A stretch of 64,000 nt of DNA from Bacteroidota bacterium (GTDB taxonomy: Bacteria > Bacteroidota > Bacteroidia > B-17B0 > Aurantibacillaceae): positions 1 through 64,000 of the forward strand of contig JAAFIL010000017.1 in assembly GCA_013297775.1 (NCBI GenBank). Direction: 5' to 3'. The notes beneath the pieces are model-generated. The model was not told the origin of the DNA. It ran no database searches and was given only the letters and a program-made list of their open reading frames with translations. A program made the translations under genes and the position numbers. Shown here one piece after another: positions 1-8,194 of this stretch. How positions within the stretch are numbered: the stretch's first letter is position 1; each line of letters opens with the position of its first letter.

Positions 1-61
1 CACCCTCATGCTCCTTGAGGGCAGATAAAATTTGTGTTTCGCTAAATTTACCTTTTTTCAT
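1..61 (-). CDS. IS3-family transposase OrfA, N-terminal fragment
   Basis: The minus strand from 61 reads ATG AAA AAA GGT and translates to MKKGKFSETQILSALKEHEG, then leaves the window. This is the classic start of the helix-turn-helix OrfA subunit of IS3-group transposases (the K-F-[ST]-E-x-Q-I-x-x-x-L-K-E pattern). OrfA is normally about 90-100 residues and, with OrfB through a programmed frameshift, forms the DDE transposase. Only 20 residues are visible, but the pattern is very characteristic. Confidence 0.75.
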   Translation of the reverse strand, partial: MKKGKFSETQILSALKEHEG

Positions 62-126
62 CGTTTTTACAGTTTAAAGTTAAAATTTTCTAGTTCTAAA
101 CTGTCCGATTTTTGGGGGTGGTTACA
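1..126 (-). mobile_element. End of an IS3-family insertion sequence (cut by window edge)
   Basis: The minus strand carries a transposase start (see next entry) preceded by a typical IS3-type terminus. Reading inward on the minus strand from about position 126, the end starts TGTAACCACCCCCAAAAATC and continues to a GGACAG motif. The position of the outermost base is inferred from the TG start that is usual for this family. The rest of the element lies outside the window. The terminus runs into the reading frame of the neighbouring 133-residue protein, so insertion into that gene is likely. Confidence 0.7.
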
Positions 127-497
127 TCAGCCAGATCTTTTTTTTGTATTACTTGGAATTTAGTAGAATCTATTTTGCTATATATATAATCACATTCCGC
201 TCCTAATTTACGTTGAATTCTATCTGCTCCAAAAAAATTTACTATAGAGAAATTTGGTATTGCTTTATTAATAAGTTTTTTTTCCTCTATTTTAAAAACA
301 ATCAATTTATTATCTCTAGGATTTTTGGTGAAAAAAGACCAACCTTGCTTGTCAATATAATTGATAGTTAATTTAAATCTTCTGCTTAATTTACTTGATA
401 AATAGGCATTAGGTGTATATACTAAAAACATAATAAAAGCGCATGAAAATAGTGCGATTTTGACACTGTAATCTGTTAACAACCACTTGTTTTTCAT
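96..497 (-). CDS. Small single-pass membrane protein, 3' end replaced by IS end
   Basis: The protein has 133 residues with one N-terminal hydrophobic segment (about residues 12-30, including SCAFIMFLVYTPN) and a polar remainder with many Lys and Asn. I do not recognise the family. The last residues (TTPKNRTV) and the stop codon are encoded by the terminus of the IS3-family element, so the native C terminus has been lost. It starts 29 bp downstream of the stop of the lipoprotein gene at 527-1315 on the same strand, so the two probably form an operon and may work together. Whether the truncated product is functional cannot be judged. Confidence 0.5.
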   Translation of the reverse strand: MKNKWLLTDYSVKIALFSCAFIMFLVYTPNAYLSSKLSRRFKLTINYIDKQGWSFFTKNPRDNKLIVFKIEEKKLINKAIPNFSIVNFFGADRIQRKLGAECDYIYSKIDSTKFQVIQKKDLADVTTPKNRTV

Positions 498-526
498 GCG
501 CTTATTACTGAGAAGAATTATTCTAT

Positions 527-1315
527 TTAATTTATAACTCCGTATAATTCTGACATTGCAAGTTCGAAGGCGATAGGATCGCTCTTGTTTGTTTTAGCAT
601 TAGAACCCCAGAAGCATACTTTTGCCCAAACAGCAACAACGGCTGTTGCCACAATGGCTACGTTAACAGCAGCAGCAGCTTCCCAAACAACCAAAACAAC
701 AACAGCAGCAACAGCTAAACATACTTTATTTTGGCCTCCTAGTCCTATACCTTCACCATTTGAGTAAAGTATCTGTTTTAGAGCTACGGTATCATTGTTA
801 ATGAGAATGGTAGCCACTTGAGCTGCACTAAGGTTGTACAAATTGATAAAGTTATCCTTAACATTTTGATCTTGTAATAATACCATTGCTACATCAAGGC
901 TAGTTCTTTCAATGATAGCTTCGAAGTCGGCAACTTCGGCGTTTTTCAGATCCTCTCTAAAATCCTTGAAATACTCTTGATTTTTAGCAATTAGTTTATC
1001 CTCTATGCCTTTAATAACTAAGTCAACATTTGCTAATTTGTTACTGGGCATACCTTCGTATGTCAATGAAAAATCAAATGAAGGTAACATTTTAACAAGC
1101 TCTCCTCTAGAGAAAAAAATCGCTTCAAAAATTTCCTCGCCAGTATATTTAGCTTGTACTCTTGCGAGTGTTTGATTTGCGCTTTCTGTTTGATTTGCCT
1201 GGCTTGTTGATACAGGCACTACGGTTATTTTTTGACAACTTACGAACGTAAACACGCCGATAATTGGTAACATTATGTACTGTTTAGTACACCATTTGTT
1301 GATTTTTCTGAACAT
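527..1315 (-). CDS. Lipoprotein of unknown function with Ala/Val-rich C-terminal region
   Basis: The protein has 262 residues. The N terminus has a lipoprotein signal (hydrophobic IIGVFTFVSC, Cys at about residue 27), so it is expected in the outer or inner membrane facing the periplasm or exterior. The middle (about residues 40-180) is soluble and acidic. A strongly hydrophobic stretch of about 40 residues (about 198-240) consists almost only of Ala and Val, is bounded by Cys residues (KVCLAV at the start, AKVCFWG at the end), and is followed by a polar tail. Similar lipoproteins with a compact hydrophobic Cys-flanked tail occur in Bacteroidota, but I cannot name a function. ATG at 1315 gives the full signal; the internal Met at residue 15 is also possible. 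It is probably co-transcribed with the truncated gene at 96-497. Confidence 0.6.
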   Translation of the reverse strand: MFRKINKWCTKQYIMLPIIGVFTFVSCQKITVVPVSTSQANQTESANQTLARVQAKYTGEEIFEAIFFSRGELVKMLPSFDFSLTYEGMPSNKLANVDLVIKGIEDKLIAKNQEYFKDFREDLKNAEVADFEAIIERTSLDVAMVLLQDQNVKDNFINLYNLSAAQVATILINNDTVALKQILYSNGEGIGLGGQNKVCLAVAAVVVLVVWEAAAAVNVAIVATAVVAVWAKVCFWGSNAKTNKSDPIAFELAMSELYGVIN

Positions 1316-1651
1316 GATTTTTGATTTTATTGGTTAATATGACTTCGAGTTACAAATTAAATTTTAATAAGCAAGCATTAAAGCAACAAAATAATGTAAT
1401 AATAAAGTGAATAGGTGAAAAATCTTTGAGACTTATAGCTGATTTGACTACAGGCAAATAGTGTATATAATAGCAAAGCAGGCTAATGACTGCCAAATAA
1501 TTATGTGTTGTTTTTACCAGATGTATTCATGATCACTTCTAAAATAAAAACCGTTTTCACTTACGCGAAAACGGTTAATGTTTGAAGTAGTCTCTTTTTT
1601 TACAGTTTTACAACTAGTAACAATATAGTAATAATTTTTTTATACAAAATC
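1316..1651. other. Gene-free stretch holding one terminator
   Basis: This 336-bp AT-rich gap separates the lipoprotein operon from the T9SS fragment. Apart from the minus-strand terminator at 1541-1576 I see no supported feature. It should also contain the promoter of the lipoprotein gene, but no convincing TTTG/TAnnTTTG pair stands out. Confidence 0.5.
1541..1576 (-). terminator. Rho-independent terminator after the T9SS fragment
   Basis: Perfect 10-bp arms AACCGTTTTC (1549-1558) and GAAAACGGTT (1567-1576) enclose an 8-nt loop. On the minus strand the hairpin is followed by TTTTTATTTT. It lies 76 bp downstream of the stop of the sorting-domain fragment, as expected for the end of the former gene. 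Confidence 0.7.
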
Positions 1652-1849
1652 TTAATGATTTACTATTAATCTTGAATTGACTGAATAGCCTTCATTTGTG
1701 GTTACGGTTAAAATATATGTACCATTCTGCATAGAACTTGTATTCAAATTTGTTGAGTTATATCCTTCTATTACTGAAATGTTTTGAGTAGATATAAGTG
1801 CATAATTAAGCGTTTTGAATTCTACCCTTTTAACTCTAACGTTGTACAA
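1652..1849 (-). pseudogene. Remnant of a T9SS-secreted protein (C-terminal sorting domain only)
   Basis: The open frame encodes 65 residues with no ATG; the only start in frame is TTG at 1849, and a stop lies about 12 codons upstream. The last roughly 45 residues match the pattern of a type A T9SS C-terminal sorting domain: a strand like ALISTQNISV, then LNTSSMQNGTYILTVTT, and a terminal SRLIVNH. Such domains are normally the last 70-90 residues of much larger secreted proteins, and the conserved upstream N-P-x-x-G strand is missing. A terminator follows. I read this as the surviving tail of a deleted surface protein; expression as an independent small protein is unlikely. Confidence 0.6.
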
Positions 1850-2001
1850 ATATAAACTTAATAAATTATTACCTATTGAACTTCAGTTCCTATTGCCTAA
1901 TTCCACTCTAAGTATAAAAATAAACAATACCAATTTTAACTTTTAAAATGTAATTAACGACAGCCGTTAGGCTAAGTAATAACTCCTTTCGGTAAGCTTA
2001 A

Positions 2002-5000
2002 TTAATACCCCAACACCGGCCCTAACCACTTTTGAATTTTATCAAAATCCTCGCCTTTACGTTGGGCATAATCGCTTACTTGCTCTTTTGTAATTTTCCC
2101 CACACCAAAGTAGTGGCTTTGCGGGTGCGCTAAATATAAGCCGCTCACAGCCGCCGTAGGAATCATAGCTAAACTTTCGGTTAAAGTAATGCCCGTATGT
2201 TTTTCTACATCTAGTAATTTCCAGATCGTGAGTTTTTCTAAATGGTCGGGTTGTGCAGGGTAACCCGGTGCCGGTCGAATGCCTGCATATTCTTCTTTTA
2301 TCAAATCTTCATTCTTTAAATTCTCATCTTTGGCATATCCCCATGTTTTGGTGCGTACTTCTTTATGCAAATATTCGGCTAAGGCTTCGGCAAGCCGGTC
2401 GGCTAAGGCTTTTAGCATAATGGCACTGTAATCATCGTGTGCACTTTCAAAACGCGCCACGTGTTCATCAATGCCAAAACCCGTACTGCACGCAAAAGCA
2501 CCTATATAATCCCACTCCGCTTTTTGATTTACAAATTTAGGACGAACAAAATCGGCTAAAGCTACATTGCTTTGCCCTGTTGGTTTTTTAGTGTTCATGC
2601 GTATGCTACGAAACGTTGCTTCGACCGATCTAACCGATAAACTTTCTGTTTCTTCTAAACTATACACTTCAATGTCGTCATCGTTTACCTGATTAGCGGG
2701 AAACAATCCTACAACAGCTTTTGCGCTTAACCACTTTTCGGAAATAATTTTTTGCAACATGGCTTGGGCATCCGCAAATAATTTTTTGGCTTCTGTGCCG
2801 CGTTCTTTATCTTCTAAAATTTTTGGGTAAGATCCTTTCATTTCCCAACTAATAAAAAAAGGAGTCCAATCTATATATTCTACAAGTGAAGATAAATCAA
2901 TCGCATCAAAAAGTGTTACACCAAGTTGATTAGGTTTAACAATGGTTGTGTCATTCCAATCTATTTTAAATTTATTGGATCGTGCTTCGGCCAACGAAAT
3001 AAATTTATTTTGAGCCTGCGCATTTTTATTTTGTTCGCGCACACGCTCGTAATCTGCATTCACTTCTAAAACAAATTTGGCTTTTAATTCTTTGCTAATT
3101 AAATTACTTACTACTGGGATAGATTTGCTGGCATCGTTTACATGCACTACTGGATGCGAATAATGCGGGGCTACCTTAACCGCGGTGTGTACTTTACTCG
3201 TAGTCGCTCCTCCAATTAGTAATGGAATGTTCATTTTTAAACGCTCCATTTCTTTAGCCACATCTACCATCTCATCAAGCGATGGTGTAATTAATCCACT
3301 CAACCCAATCACATCTACATTGTGTTTTCTCGCCTCTTCCAAAATTTTTTCTTTCGGAATCATCACGCCTAAATCAATAATCTCGTAATTATTGCAGGCC
3401 ATTACCACGCCGACAATATTTTTTCCAATATCGTGTACATCGCCTTTCACGGTTGCTAACAATACTTTTCCGGCCGAGGTGCTTACGGTGCCCGATTTTT
3501 CTGCTTCTAAATACGGTTGTAAATATGCTACGGCTTTTTTCATAACGCGTGCACTTTTTACAACCTGCGGTAAAAACATTTTGCCTTGTCCAAATAAATC
3601 GCCTACCACATTCATTCCATCCATCAACGGGCCTTCAATAATATGCAATGTTTTTTCATAATGGCTGCGACATTCTTCTACATCAGCATCAATATAATCG
3701 GTAATACCTTTTACCAACGAATGGGTTAAACGTGCTTGCACAGTGCCATTGCGCCACTCTTCGTTTTTTTCTTCTTTTACTTTTCCTTTGTTTTTAAGGC
3801 TTTCGGCTTTTTCAATGAGCCGCTCCGTCGAATCGTCTCTTCGATTTAATAAAACATCTTCAATTCTTTCGAGTAAATCTTTTTCGATATCATCATACAC
3901 CACCAATTGCGACGGGTTAACAATGCCCATGTCCATGCCACTTTTTACAGCGTGGTATAAAAAAGCGGAGTGAATAGCCTCGCGCACATGGTCGTTGCCC
4001 CTAAACGAGAAACTAACATTGCTAACGCCACCACTAATTTTAGCGTGAGGTAAGTTTTCTTTAATCCATTTGGTAGCATTAAAAAAATCGAGAGCATTTA
4101 ACCGATGCTCGTCCATGCCCGTAGCTACTGGAAAAATATTGGGATCAAAAATAATATCTTGTGGCGGAAATTTTACCACGTTTACTAAAACATCGTAAGC
4201 GCGTTGGCAAATATCAATTCGACGTTGTAAGGTATCTGCTTGTCCAGCTTCATCAAACGCCATTACAATAACTGCGGCACCATAACTTTTTACAATAGTG
4301 GCTTGCTCTATAAATTTAGCCTCGCCTTCTTTCAAAGAAATGGAATTAACGATGCCTTTACCTTGAACACATTTTAAACCAGCTTCAATAACATGAAACT
4401 TACTGCTATCAATCATGATGGGCACGCGTGCAATATCGGGTTCGGCAGCAATTAAATTTAAAAAAGTCGTCATTGCTTTTTCAGCATCTAACATCCCTTC
4501 GTCCATGTTTACATCTATCACCTGCGCTCCACCTTCTACTTGCTCGCGGGCAACAGCCAGGGCTTCTTCGTAACGTTCTTCAATAATTAGTTTTGCAAAC
4601 TTACGGCTACCCGTAACGTTGGTGCGCTCGCCAACATTCATAAAATTACTTTCGGGGCGAAGCGTAACGGGTTCTAAACCGCTGAGGTGCATCAGCGCAT
4701 TCGGGTTATTTTTTTTACGTGGTTTAAAATTTTTCGAGAGTTCGGCAATTCTGCGAATGTGAGCTGGCGTTGTGCCACAGCAACCACCAACAATATTTAA
4801 AAATCCTGCTTTTAAAAACTCTTCGATTTGATGTCCCATCTCGTGCGCATCTTGGTCGTACTCTCCAAATTGATTGGGCAAACCGGCATTCGGATAAGCA
4901 CTCACATAAAAATCAGATTTGTTGGCTAGTTCTTCTAAGTAGGGTCGCATATCTTTAGCACCCAAAGCACAATTTAGGCCAACACTCAACAAATCTACAT

Positions 5001-5703
5001 GCGAAACCGAGTTTAAAAATGCTTCGGTAGTTTGTCCCGAAAGGGTTCGTCCACTTGCATCGGTAATGGTACCGCTTACCATAACAGGCATCTTAATATT
5101 TTGTGCTTTACACACATTTTGTATGGCCATTAAGGCGGCTTTGGCATTAAGCGTATCAAAAATAGTTTCGATTAATAATAAATCAACGCCGCCATCTAGT
5201 AAGCCTTTTACTTGTTCTGTGTAAGCCTCTACCATCTCGTTCCAGCTAACGGCACGGTAACCAGGGTTATTCACATCGGGCGAAATGGATAAAGTACGAT
5301 TGGTGGGACCCATTGCTCCGGCTACAAACCTAGGTTGCATGGGCGTTTTAGCGGTGTACTTATCCGCCGCTTTTCGCGCACATTTTGCAGCAGCTACGTT
5401 AAGGTCGTAAACAATATGCTGCATATCGTAATCGGCCATGGCAATGCTAGTACCACTAAAGCTATTGGTTTCAATTATATCGGCGCCTGCTTCTAAATAG
5501 TGTTCGTGAATTTCTTCAATAATATCAGGACGGGTGATGCACAATAAATCGTTATTGCCCTTCACATCCTTATGAAAATTTTTAAACGGCTCGCCTCTAA
5601 AATCTTCTTCGGTTAATTTATAGTTTTGAATTAAAGAACCCATTGCACCATCAATTACCAAGATGCGATTTTCGAGCTCGGTGTAAATATTTGCTTTTCC
5701 CAT
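2002..5703 (-). CDS. metH: Cobalamin-dependent methionine synthase
   Basis: MetH transfers a methyl group from 5-methyltetrahydrofolate through methylcobalamin to homocysteine, the last step of methionine synthesis. The protein has 1233 residues and all four modules: a homocysteine domain with zinc ligands C245 (GLNCALG) and C308/C309 ([11 protein letters not shown]), a pterin-binding domain (about 350-620, starting at [11 protein letters not shown]), a cobalamin domain with the DxHxxG motif ([10 protein letters not shown], His near 755), and a reactivation domain ending with [13 protein letters not shown] chose ATG at 5703 rather than the in-frame TTG at 5712, because TTG lies inside the U-tract of the riboswitch terminator and family members start near this Met. 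Expression is expected to be controlled by the SAM riboswitch directly upstream. Confidence 0.97.
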   Translation of the reverse strand: MGKANIYTELENRILVIDGAMGSLIQNYKLTEEDFRGEPFKNFHKDVKGNNDLLCITRPDIIEEIHEHYLEAGADIIETNSFSGTSIAMADYDMQHIVYDLNVAAAKCARKAADKYTAKTPMQPRFVAGAMGPTNRTLSISPDVNNPGYRAVSWNEMVEAYTEQVKGLLDGGVDLLLIETIFDTLNAKAALMAIQNVCKAQNIKMPVMVSGTITDASGRTLSGQTTEAFLNSVSHVDLLSVGLNCALGAKDMRPYLEELANKSDFYVSAYPNAGLPNQFGEYDQDAHEMGHQIEEFLKAGFLNIVGGCCGTTPAHIRRIAELSKNFKPRKKNNPNALMHLSGLEPVTLRPESNFMNVGERTNVTGSRKFAKLIIEERYEEALAVAREQVEGGAQVIDVNMDEGMLDAEKAMTTFLNLIAAEPDIARVPIMIDSSKFHVIEAGLKCVQGKGIVNSISLKEGEAKFIEQATIVKSYGAAVIVMAFDEAGQADTLQRRIDICQRAYDVLVNVVKFPPQDIIFDPNIFPVATGMDEHRLNALDFFNATKWIKENLPHAKISGGVSNVSFSFRGNDHVREAIHSAFLYHAVKSGMDMGIVNPSQLVVYDDIEKDLLERIEDVLLNRRDDSTERLIEKAESLKNKGKVKEEKNEEWRNGTVQARLTHSLVKGITDYIDADVEECRSHYEKTLHIIEGPLMDGMNVVGDLFGQGKMFLPQVVKSARVMKKAVAYLQPYLEAEKSGTVSTSAGKVLLATVKGDVHDIGKNIVGVVMACNNYEIIDLGVMIPKEKILEEARKHNVDVIGLSGLITPSLDEMVDVAKEMERLKMNIPLLIGGATTSKVHTAVKVAPHYSHPVVHVNDASKSIPVVSNLISKELKAKFVLEVNADYERVREQNKNAQAQNKFISLAEARSNKFKIDWNDTTIVKPNQLGVTLFDAIDLSSLVEYIDWTPFFISWEMKGSYPKILEDKERGTEAKKLFADAQAMLQKIISEKWLSAKAVVGLFPANQVNDDDIEVYSLEETESLSVRSVEATFRSIRMNTKKPTGQSNVALADFVRPKFVNQKAEWDYIGAFACSTGFGIDEHVARFESAHDDYSAIMLKALADRLAEALAEYLHKEVRTKTWGYAKDENLKNEDLIKEEYAGIRPAPGYPAQPDHLEKLTIWKLLDVEKHTGITLTESLAMIPTAAVSGLYLAHPQSHYFGVGKITKEQVSDYAQRKGEDFDKIQKWLGPVLGY

Positions 5704-5710
5704 AGATGTC

Positions 5711-5746
5711 AAAAAAAATCCCTTCTGTTTTTAGTCAGAAGGGATT
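5711..5746 (-). terminator. Riboswitch expression-platform terminator before metH
   Basis: On the minus strand an 11-bp perfect stem (arms at 5736-5746 and 5717-5727, AATCCCTTCTG / CAGAAGGGATT) is followed by eight U residues (5711-5718). The U-tract ends only 7 nt before the metH ATG. A terminator between a leader and its gene, rather than after a gene, signals transcription attenuation by the upstream aptamer. Confidence 0.85.
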
Positions 5747-5784
5747 AGATATTTTTAAAATGTTATAACTAATGTTTGTACTGA

Positions 5785-5913
5785 CTTATTTGCCAAAGCA
5801 ATGCTTTGTCACGATTTACCACCTTCTTTTTTAGGTTAGAAACTAAAAAGTAACGAACCTTAAAAGGGTTGGGAAGACTTCAACGGGCGTGTCCCTCTGT
5901 CTTTCTGAATAAG
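5785..5913 (-). promoter_or_regulatory. SAM-I (S-box) type riboswitch aptamer
   Basis: Reading on the minus strand, the leader starts CTTATT, continues with AGAGGGACACGCCC, GTTGAAG and CCCAACC, and closes with AATAAG. The outer CTTATT (5908-5913) and AATAAG (5785-5790) form helix P1. GAGGGA, GCCC, TGAA and CAACC are the conserved core blocks of the S-box aptamer. The following arms (AGGTT...AACCT and CAAAGC...GCTTTG) fit P3 and P4. Together with the terminator before metH, this predicts that high S-adenosylmethionine switches metH off. It is recognised by motif reading only; a covariance-model search with RF00162 was not possible. Confidence 0.8.
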
Positions 5914-5945
5914 ATATAAAGAACGGATAACAAAAGTACAGTATA

Positions 5946-7208
5946 TTATGGGATAAACCAAATCTGTTTATTCGTATAACTCAATAAGGTTTTTTGTCGC
6001 GATAAAACATCAAAACCAATTAGCCCATCTAGGTTAATTTTATATCCTGCATTCAAGTGAGAAATAGTACTAAACGTGGTGTTGCACTTTTTAAACGTTA
6101 GCGTGCCTAATTGAAGCCGATTAATTTTCCCTTTTTTTACAAGCCGTGTGGCATTATCGGCACCTATTAACGTTTCGGTTTTGATAGCGGATACATGGGG
6201 CTTTACAATTGAAAATAACGAATCGCTTAACAAGTTACTTTCGGCACCACAGTCTATTGCTAAATGGACATCTATATCGCCTATTTTTCCTTTCACACAG
6301 GCGAGGTGCGCATTTAGTTCGAGTGGTAAAATACGCATCGCTTTTGAGTTTGTAGTTTCGTTGACATACATTAAACTATGTGCTGGTTTAAGAAGCGTAA
6401 GGGTTTTGTTGGGATAATCGAATAACAAATCAAACGTTTTGTAAACTTCGTATCCAATTAAGCCATAAATAGGGGTCTTTAATTCTTTTTCTAAATGGCT
6501 AAGATCTATGCTTAAAACAGGTTGATGATTTAACTGCACACCATAAAAGTCAAACGTTTCGAGCTGAACGATGTCTAAATTTTGAATGCTGCCATTTACT
6601 CCTTTTGGCACGTCGGCTTGAATGCGTTGCCCTGCGCTTTCTTTACTTTTAAAGTAATGCTTATTTAAAATAAGTTTGGGTGCCCCGTTATCTACTATAA
6701 ACAATCGCTTTTCGCCATTTACAACCGCTTCCACACCTATTAAACGACCTACTTTTTGAAATGGAATTTTTATAACATTAGCATCAGGAAGTTGAATGGT
6801 AGATGCTGAGTCGAGGGTTTTCACTTCTATTTTAAATAACTCCATTTCTTTTAACGCTTCATTGGCATCAAATACAAACCTTGCTGTTTTTTTACCCAAC
6901 TTATCATACATTACTTCGTAAATCAATTCTAGGTTAGTGTTGAGTTTAGCGCTCATTAACTGGTAGCTACTAACGCTAGTAGTTGCTTGCGTTAGAAGAG
7001 CCGAAACAATGCGCTTGGCCAATGCCCCTTCTTTTCCCGAAAAGGTAAAATCATTGGCATACATAGATTCTATAGTGCCTATATTTTTTTCGTTGAAGGC
7101 TTTAAAAATAAGAGCTACTTTGCGTTCGCAGAGCATTTGGTTTTGAGAAAAAGTAACGCTCACCCATAAACTGAACGCTACTAATAAAAAGAAGGATTTA
7201 AAAAACAT
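5946..7208 (-). CDS. Secreted retropepsin-like aspartic protease family protein (two domains)
   Basis: A signal peptide (MFFKSFFLLVAFSLWVSVTFS) is followed by an N-terminal region of about 130 residues and two pepsin-like half domains in one chain. The first has FIVDNGAPKLIL and the second LAIDCGAESNLL, each the D-x-G-A signature of clan AA proteases, followed by hydrophobic-hydrophobic-Gly strands (YGLIGYEVY, DGLIGFDVL). Canonical sites read D-T/S-G; here the second residue is Asn and Cys, so activity is uncertain. I prefer ATG at 7208, which begins the signal peptide, over the GTG at 7235. It lies 32 bp upstream of the metH riboswitch on the same strand, but the riboswitch suggests metH is controlled separately. 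The substrate is unknown. Confidence 0.75.
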   Translation of the reverse strand: MFFKSFFLLVAFSLWVSVTFSQNQMLCERKVALIFKAFNEKNIGTIESMYANDFTFSGKEGALAKRIVSALLTQATTSVSSYQLMSAKLNTNLELIYEVMYDKLGKKTARFVFDANEALKEMELFKIEVKTLDSASTIQLPDANVIKIPFQKVGRLIGVEAVVNGEKRLFIVDNGAPKLILNKHYFKSKESAGQRIQADVPKGVNGSIQNLDIVQLETFDFYGVQLNHQPVLSIDLSHLEKELKTPIYGLIGYEVYKTFDLLFDYPNKTLTLLKPAHSLMYVNETTNSKAMRILPLELNAHLACVKGKIGDIDVHLAIDCGAESNLLSDSLFSIVKPHVSAIKTETLIGADNATRLVKKGKINRLQLGTLTFKKCNTTFSTISHLNAGYKINLDGLIGFDVLSRQKTLLSYTNKQIWFIP

Positions 7209-7290
7209 AAAAGAATAATTTAGTGGTTGAAGCACTAACCCGCCGCAAAGACTTTTATTTTTTACAGCGGGTTAGCACCTTTTTTAATGA

Positions 7291-8064
7291 TTAATCAATA
7301 ACCAATTTTTTAGTAGTTACTTTTCCATTTTGAGTAAGTGTGGCAAAATAAATGCCTTTAGGTTCATCGCCCAAATTAAGTTGACTCGAAAATTCGCCAT
7401 TATTATTTTTAAGCGTTTCGGTGCGAATGCGTTTACCATTTATATCTCTTACCTCTAAATGAGCCTCGCTTACATCGGCACTTTTGAAACTTAAATTAAA
7501 AACACCACTGCTAGATGGATTGGGTAGGCAACGTAAATCGGATATAGTGAGCGGCGTTTTCGTTTCAGTAATGCCTGCCTTTCTGAAGTCTGCGGCACTG
7601 GGTTCGGTACACGCTACGTTATAAGCATATACTTTTATTAATTTCTTCGACGAGTTATTTTTATCTACTAGTACCTCTTCGCCATTCACTATAACACGGG
7701 TTTCGCCATCGGTAGTGGTAACGTTTACGTGCTGCATGTTATCTTCGAGTGCCAGTTTATCATTGCCTGTTTGTTTAAAAGTTAATACCGTTACTTTGTT
7801 GGGTTCACCCGAATTATTTTTTGTATTCATAACAAACCCGTCGCCCGCTCTTAATGTGTTCACATCAATTCCCATGTCCTTTAATTTTTTTTCTACTTCG
7901 GGTGTAAGCTCGTTGGCTTCAAAAGTAGTTTCTTTACCCTCTTTGTTTTCGTGGACAATAATTTTAGTTACTTTTTTTTCCTTCGCTTTGTTTTGTGCGT
8001 TCAAGTTGCCCGTCATAGCCACCGTTAGGGCTAAGGTTGCAATAGATGTGATTAGATTTTTCAT
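7291..8064 (-). CDS. T9SS-exported protein with C-terminal sorting domain
   Basis: The protein has 257 residues. Residues 1-23 are a Sec signal peptide ending NLNAQ. The central part is a polar domain with several Lys- and Thr-rich strands that I do not recognise. The last roughly 80 residues form a type A T9SS sorting domain (LRCLPNPSSSGVFNL, then EVRDINGKRI, PKGIYFATL and TKKLVID), so the protein should be exported across the outer membrane and either anchored or released after cleavage. It is transcribed divergently from the histidine kinase gene, with about 130 bp between the starts, so the two may be linked in regulation; that is inference. Confidence 0.85.
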   Translation of the reverse strand: MKNLITSIATLALTVAMTGNLNAQNKAKEKKVTKIIVHENKEGKETTFEANELTPEVEKKLKDMGIDVNTLRAGDGFVMNTKNNSGEPNKVTVLTFKQTGNDKLALEDNMQHVNVTTTDGETRVIVNGEEVLVDKNNSSKKLIKVYAYNVACTEPSAADFRKAGITETKTPLTISDLRCLPNPSSSGVFNLSFKSADVSEAHLEVRDINGKRIRTETLKNNNGEFSSQLNLGDEPKGIYFATLTQNGKVTTKKLVID

Positions 8065-8158
8065 AATGAATGTATTTTTAATGTATTGACAAATTTATTT
8101 TGAATGTTTGCTGCTAAAGGTTAATGCTTGCTTAAACCTCGTTAAAGAAAAGTTAAAG

Positions 8159-8191
8159 TTTGGTAGCCACCCTAACTGTTTTGTATTTTTG
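8159..8191 (+). promoter_or_regulatory. Possible Bacteroidota-type promoter for the sensor kinase
   Basis: TTTG (8159-8162) and TATTTTTG (8184-8191), the latter a full match to TAnnTTTG, are separated by 21 bp, slightly longer than the usual 19-20. The proposed kinase start at 8195 would leave almost no leader, so either the transcript is nearly leaderless or the true start lies further downstream. Confidence 0.3.
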
Positions 8192-8194
8192 GAT

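Noticed and set aside
585-767. Plus-strand Ala/Thr-rich open frame
   Set aside because: It is the mirror of the Ala/Val-rich segment of the lipoprotein gene on the minus strand and has no independent support.
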